A stretch of 64,000 nt of DNA, from assembly GCA_046328115.1 (NCBI GenBank), contig JAXLXE010000003.1, forward strand, positions 248,001 to 312,000, written 5' to 3'. Source of the DNA: JAXLXE01 sp046328115. Its GTDB lineage: Bacteria; Chloroflexota; UBA6077; JACCZL01. Below, piece by piece: positions 61,502 through 64,000 of the stretch; positions within the stretch are counted from its first letter, which is position 1; each line of letters starts with the position of its first letter. The notes under the pieces were generated by a model. That model was not told the DNA's origin. It saw nothing but the letters and a program-made list of their open reading frames with translations, and did no database searches. The translations under genes and the position numbers were made by a program.

Positions 61502-62002
61502 GTGCCGGAGCTGCCACCCTGGTTTGGAAACGTGGCGGACGCCATGGGCATCTTCACCTTCTTCGCCGCCACCTACGCCGCGTTCAATACCTGGCGGCTG
61601 AAGCGGCGGCTCGATCGGCGGCTGCAGACCATCCCCTGGCGCGGGGAGCGCCGAGACGTGGCCCTGGCCGTGGGCATCGGCGGCAGCATCAAAGGGGAGG
61701 TTGAGCACTATCTGCAGGCGCAAGGCCAGCCGGTGCCGGTGGTCGAGATTGAGCATCCTCAGATACTCAGGCGCGAGCAGGTCCCGGACCTGCTCAACGA
61801 GCTGCACCGCTACAAACGCGAGCTAGCGGAGCAGGGCACCACGGGCATCCTCTTGTTCTATCGCGGGCCCGTGGTGATCGCGACCTTTCTCGGCGCGCTG
61901 TGTGACAACTGGGTCCCCGTCCGCGTCTTCGCCAGGAACGACCAGGGCGGCTACGAGGAGCTGCTCACCATCTCGCGGGAGACCACCGTGGCGCGCGTCT
62001 GA
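61502..62002 (+). CDS. Single-TM protein with predicted CARF/SAVED-like domain, Cam1-like effector candidate
   Basis: A 166-residue protein from GTG 61502 with a perfect AGGAGG five bases upstream. One TM helix (about 9-30, GIFTFFAATYAAFNTW) with a very basic inner edge (RLKRRLDRR) leads to a domain that alternates beta and alpha: DVALAVGIGGSIKGEVEHYL, VVEIE, then GILLFYRGPVVIATFLGALC and VRVFAR. This Rossmann-like order, and the Gly-rich first loop, fit a CARF or SAVED sensor. Known Cam1 has an N-terminal TM helix and C-terminal CARF and disturbs the membrane when cOA binds. By position and layout this is a candidate of that kind; direct homology is not shown. Confidence 0.55.
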   Translation: MPELPPWFGNVADAMGIFTFFAATYAAFNTWRLKRRLDRRLQTIPWRGERRDVALAVGIGGSIKGEVEHYLQAQGQPVPVVEIEHPQILRREQVPDLLNELHRYKRELAEQGTTGILLFYRGPVVIATFLGALCDNWVPVRVFARNDQGGYEELLTISRETTVARV

Positions 62003-62029
62003 GCCGCGTGTCGACAACGGAGGGGGCGT

Positions 62030-62959
62030 ATGGCGACCATCGAGCGTTCGCTCATCCACCGCATGACCGAGCAAGAGCGGCTGGCCCGAGCCTGGCTCCA
62101 GGTGCGCGCCAACCACGGCGCGGCCGGCGGCGACGATGTCTCGCTGCGCCGCTTCGAGCATCGACTCGAGCTGAATCTGCTCAACCTGGCAATTGATGCT
62201 CGCGGGGGCACCTACCAGCCCGCTCGGGCCAGAAGCGCATGGGTCAGCAACCGCGGCAAGCAGCGCCGGCTCACCATCCTGGCGGTTCGCGATCGCGTGC
62301 TCCAGCGGGCCGCGCTGGATCTGCTGGAGCCGCGCTTCGAACGGTCGTTTCTGGACCGCTCCTTTGGCTACCGACGCAAACGGTCGGTCGTGGACGCGGT
62401 GCGCCGGGTGGCCGAGCTGCGGGACGCGGGGCATCGCTACGTCATCGATGCCGATATTCAGTCCTGCTTCGAGAGCATTGACCACGCCATCCTGCTGGAC
62501 CTGCTGCGGCCGCGCTTGCGCGATGAGCCACTGTTGAAGCTCATCCAGCAATGGATGCCCATTGGCGCCGCGCGCGGCGCGCCCAGGCCGCGCGGCATCA
62601 GCCTTGGCGGCGTGATCTCTCCCCTGCTTTGCAATGCGTACCTGCACACCCTGGACGCAGCGCTGGAGCGGCGCAACATCCAGTCCGTCCGCTACGCGGA
62701 CGATTTCGTGGTCCTCTGCACGGACGCCGCCGAGCGGCAATATGCCCTCGGCCTGGTGCAGAAGCAGCTCACGGCACTCCGGCTGCGGCTGAACGGCCGC
62801 AAGACCCGGCTTACCGACTTTGATGAAGGCTTCCAGTTCCTGGGCGCCCAATTCGAGGGCCGCGCGTGCCAGGTGGACATTGAAGGTCGGACGTGGACGT
62901 TTGAGGCGCACCCGGCAGACTGGCGCCCAGAGATCCCAGATTGGTACGGCGACCTCTGA
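62030..62959 (+). CDS. Stand-alone CRISPR-associated reverse transcriptase (group II-intron-like)
   Basis: A 309-residue RT. Motif A is VIDADIQSCFESIDH (Asp142), motif B GISLGGVISPLLCN (189-202), motif C RYADDFVVL with YADD at 222-225, and a thumb block LTDFDEGFQFLGAQF. The N-terminal RRLTILAVRDRVLQRAAL is the RT0-RT1 region. It has no maturase or endonuclease tail and no intron RNA around it, so it is not a working group II intron. It abuts cas1 (TGATG), so RT-Cas1 probably make spacers from RNA. Confidence 0.92.
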   Translation: MATIERSLIHRMTEQERLARAWLQVRANHGAAGGDDVSLRRFEHRLELNLLNLAIDARGGTYQPARARSAWVSNRGKQRRLTILAVRDRVLQRAALDLLEPRFERSFLDRSFGYRRKRSVVDAVRRVAELRDAGHRYVIDADIQSCFESIDHAILLDLLRPRLRDEPLLKLIQQWMPIGAARGAPRPRGISLGGVISPLLCNAYLHTLDAALERRNIQSVRYADDFVVLCTDAAERQYALGLVQKQLTALRLRLNGRKTRLTDFDEGFQFLGAQFEGRACQVDIEGRTWTFEAHPADWRPEIPDWYGDL

Positions 62960-63960
62960 TGCCCAACCTGTACGTCACCGAGCCAGGGGCCACCGTAACC
63001 CGGGAGTACGAGCGCATTGTGGTGATCAAATCCGGCGAGGTGCTGCTGGATGTGCCGGCGATCAAGGTGGAGAACGTGGTGCTGGTGGGCAACGTGGGTG
63101 TCACCACACCGGCGCTGGGGCAGCTTCTGGACCGGGGCATTGGCCTGGTGCTCCTCAGCAGCCACGGCGAGCTACGCGGACGCCTGAGCGCTGATCGATC
63201 GGTCAATACCGCGCTGCGGCGAGCCCAGTATGAGCGTTCGCGCGATCCGGCGTTTCGGCTCAGCTTCGCGCGATCCTGCGTGGCGGCCAAGCTCCACAAC
63301 AGCCGGGCGTTCTGCCTGCGCTGGGCGCGCGACGGAGTGGATGTCGCGGCTGACTCGGCGGCCCGCCTAGCCGAACTGGAGGCATCGCTAGAGCAAGCCG
63401 GCACAGAACCGCTGGTCCGCGCCGTGGAGGCCCAGGGTGCGCGGGCGTACTTCCGCGCCTTTCGGGGAAAGCTACGACCAGGCTGGGAGTTTCCCAGTCG
63501 CCGGCGCCGTCCCCCGCCCGATCCGGTCAACGCGTTGCTCGGTGCCACCTACACCCTGCTGGGGGAGGCCATCTACAGCGCCGTGGTGTTGGCCGGGCTG
63601 GATCCCTATTGCGGTTTCTACCACGCAGAGAGGCCAGGCCGGCCTGCCCTGGTCCTGGATCTGCTGGAGGAGATGCGCGCGTTGATCGCCGACTCCGTGA
63701 CCCTTCTCCTGATCAACAAGCGGGTGCTGGCACCGGACGACTTTCGCCCCGGCCCGCCTGAGCGGCCCATAATCCTGGAGCCCTCCGGCTACCGAAAGGT
63801 GCTGAGCCAGTTCAACGCGCGGTTGCGCACGGGTGTCCAGCCGCCTGGCACGGCTGGGCGGCAAACGACGTATCAGCGGATCTTCGAGCTACAGGCGCGG
63901 CGACTGGCGGCCACCATCGGTGGGCGTTCAACGAGCTACCAGGCGTTTCGCACACGCTAA
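62959..63960 (+). CDS. cas1: Cas1 integrase
   Basis: A 333-residue Cas1 that inserts new spacers with Cas2. Active-site residues Glu157 (in VEAQGARAYFRAF), His222 (CGFYH) and Asp234/Glu237 (LVLDLLEEMR) are present. The ATG at 62959 shares a base with the RT stop. Not fused to RT. Cas2 follows after 12 bases. Confidence 0.94.
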   Translation: MPNLYVTEPGATVTREYERIVVIKSGEVLLDVPAIKVENVVLVGNVGVTTPALGQLLDRGIGLVLLSSHGELRGRLSADRSVNTALRRAQYERSRDPAFRLSFARSCVAAKLHNSRAFCLRWARDGVDVAADSAARLAELEASLEQAGTEPLVRAVEAQGARAYFRAFRGKLRPGWEFPSRRRRPPPDPVNALLGATYTLLGEAIYSAVVLAGLDPYCGFYHAERPGRPALVLDLLEEMRALIADSVTLLLINKRVLAPDDFRPGPPERPIILEPSGYRKVLSQFNARLRTGVQPPGTAGRQTTYQRIFELQARRLAATIGGRSTSYQAFRTR

Positions 63961-63972
63961 ACGAGGCAAGGC

Positions 63973-64000
63973 ATGTACGTGGTGGTGGCGTATGACATCG
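63973..64000 (+). CDS. cas2: Cas2 endoribonuclease-like subunit (5' end only)
   Basis: Only nine codons are visible, MYVVVAYDI, exactly the N-terminal strand of Cas2 with the Asp of the family active site. The remainder and probably the CRISPR array lie past the window edge. Confidence 0.8.

Noticed and set aside
62030..62959. Reverse transcriptase as part of a group II intron
   Set aside because: No maturase or endonuclease domain, no intron RNA flanks, and it is tightly joined with cas1.

Overview
The window is a 64 kb piece of GC-rich bacterial chromosome (roughly two thirds G+C by eye) packed with short-spaced operons, many joined by 4-base stop/start overlaps. No rRNA, tRNA or ribosomal protein marker is present, so the host cannot be named. 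The mixture fits Chloroflexota best: a HAS-barrel/HerA/NurA/Mre11/Rad50 repair set, several PMT-like glycosyltransferases, a serine/threonine kinase with WD40 repeats, a Uma2 remnant, and sugar-acid enzymes (enolase superfamily, RraA-like). This is inference, not proof.

Layout. 0-9.7 kb: an MFS exporter cut by the window edge, an RraA-like aldolase, and a minus-strand sugar or sugar-acid uptake and dehydration operon (binding lipoprotein, two permeases, galactonate-dehydratase-like enzyme; no ATPase), then a secreted beta-helix protein and a GT4 glycosyltransferase. 9.8-17.6 kb: NurA, HAS-barrel protein, HerA, a DinB-like protein, Mre11 and Rad50, i.e. an archaeal-type DNA-end-processing set in one operon-like run. 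17.9-32 kb: LysM/M23 envelope hydrolase, MFS transporter, beta-helix protein, zinc alcohol dehydrogenase, acrylyl-CoA-reductase-like oxidoreductase, PMT-like membrane protein, protocatechuate dioxygenase (pcaH, pcaG), a PcaB/PurB-type lyase, a MOSC protein and a PP2C phosphatase with an SH3-like tail. 32-41.5 kb: PAP2 phosphatase, a two-component pair with its probable binding boxes, a secreted Pro/Gly-rich protein carrying the same boxes, a kinase/WD40 protein, a tandem universal stress protein, an epimerase-like protein and a Nudix hydrolase. 41.7-52.7 kb: rsmD-coaD (coaD probably starts at CTG) with small envelope or coiled-coil genes, then SDR, carboxymuconolactone decarboxylase, two tandem membrane glycosyltransferases, a MIP18-like assembly factor, a lone Phd antitoxin, and a divergent CitE-like lyase/CoA-transferase pair.

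52.7-64 kb is the most striking part. After an 840-base gene-free stretch with repeated GTGACAAAA motifs comes a type III-B CRISPR-Cas locus: CARF-HEPN ribonuclease, cmr1, cmr2 (cas10), cmr3, cmr4, cmr5, cmr6, a small one-TM protein with a CARF/SAVED-like domain, a stand-alone reverse transcriptase, cas1, and the first codons of cas2 at the window end. Cas10 lacks an HD nuclease domain but keeps GGDD, so the predicted output is cyclic oligoadenylate signalling to two different effectors, one RNase and one membrane protein, while RT-Cas1-Cas2 could allow spacers to be taken from RNA. No CRISPR array and no cas6 lie in the window; an array is expected beyond the right edge.
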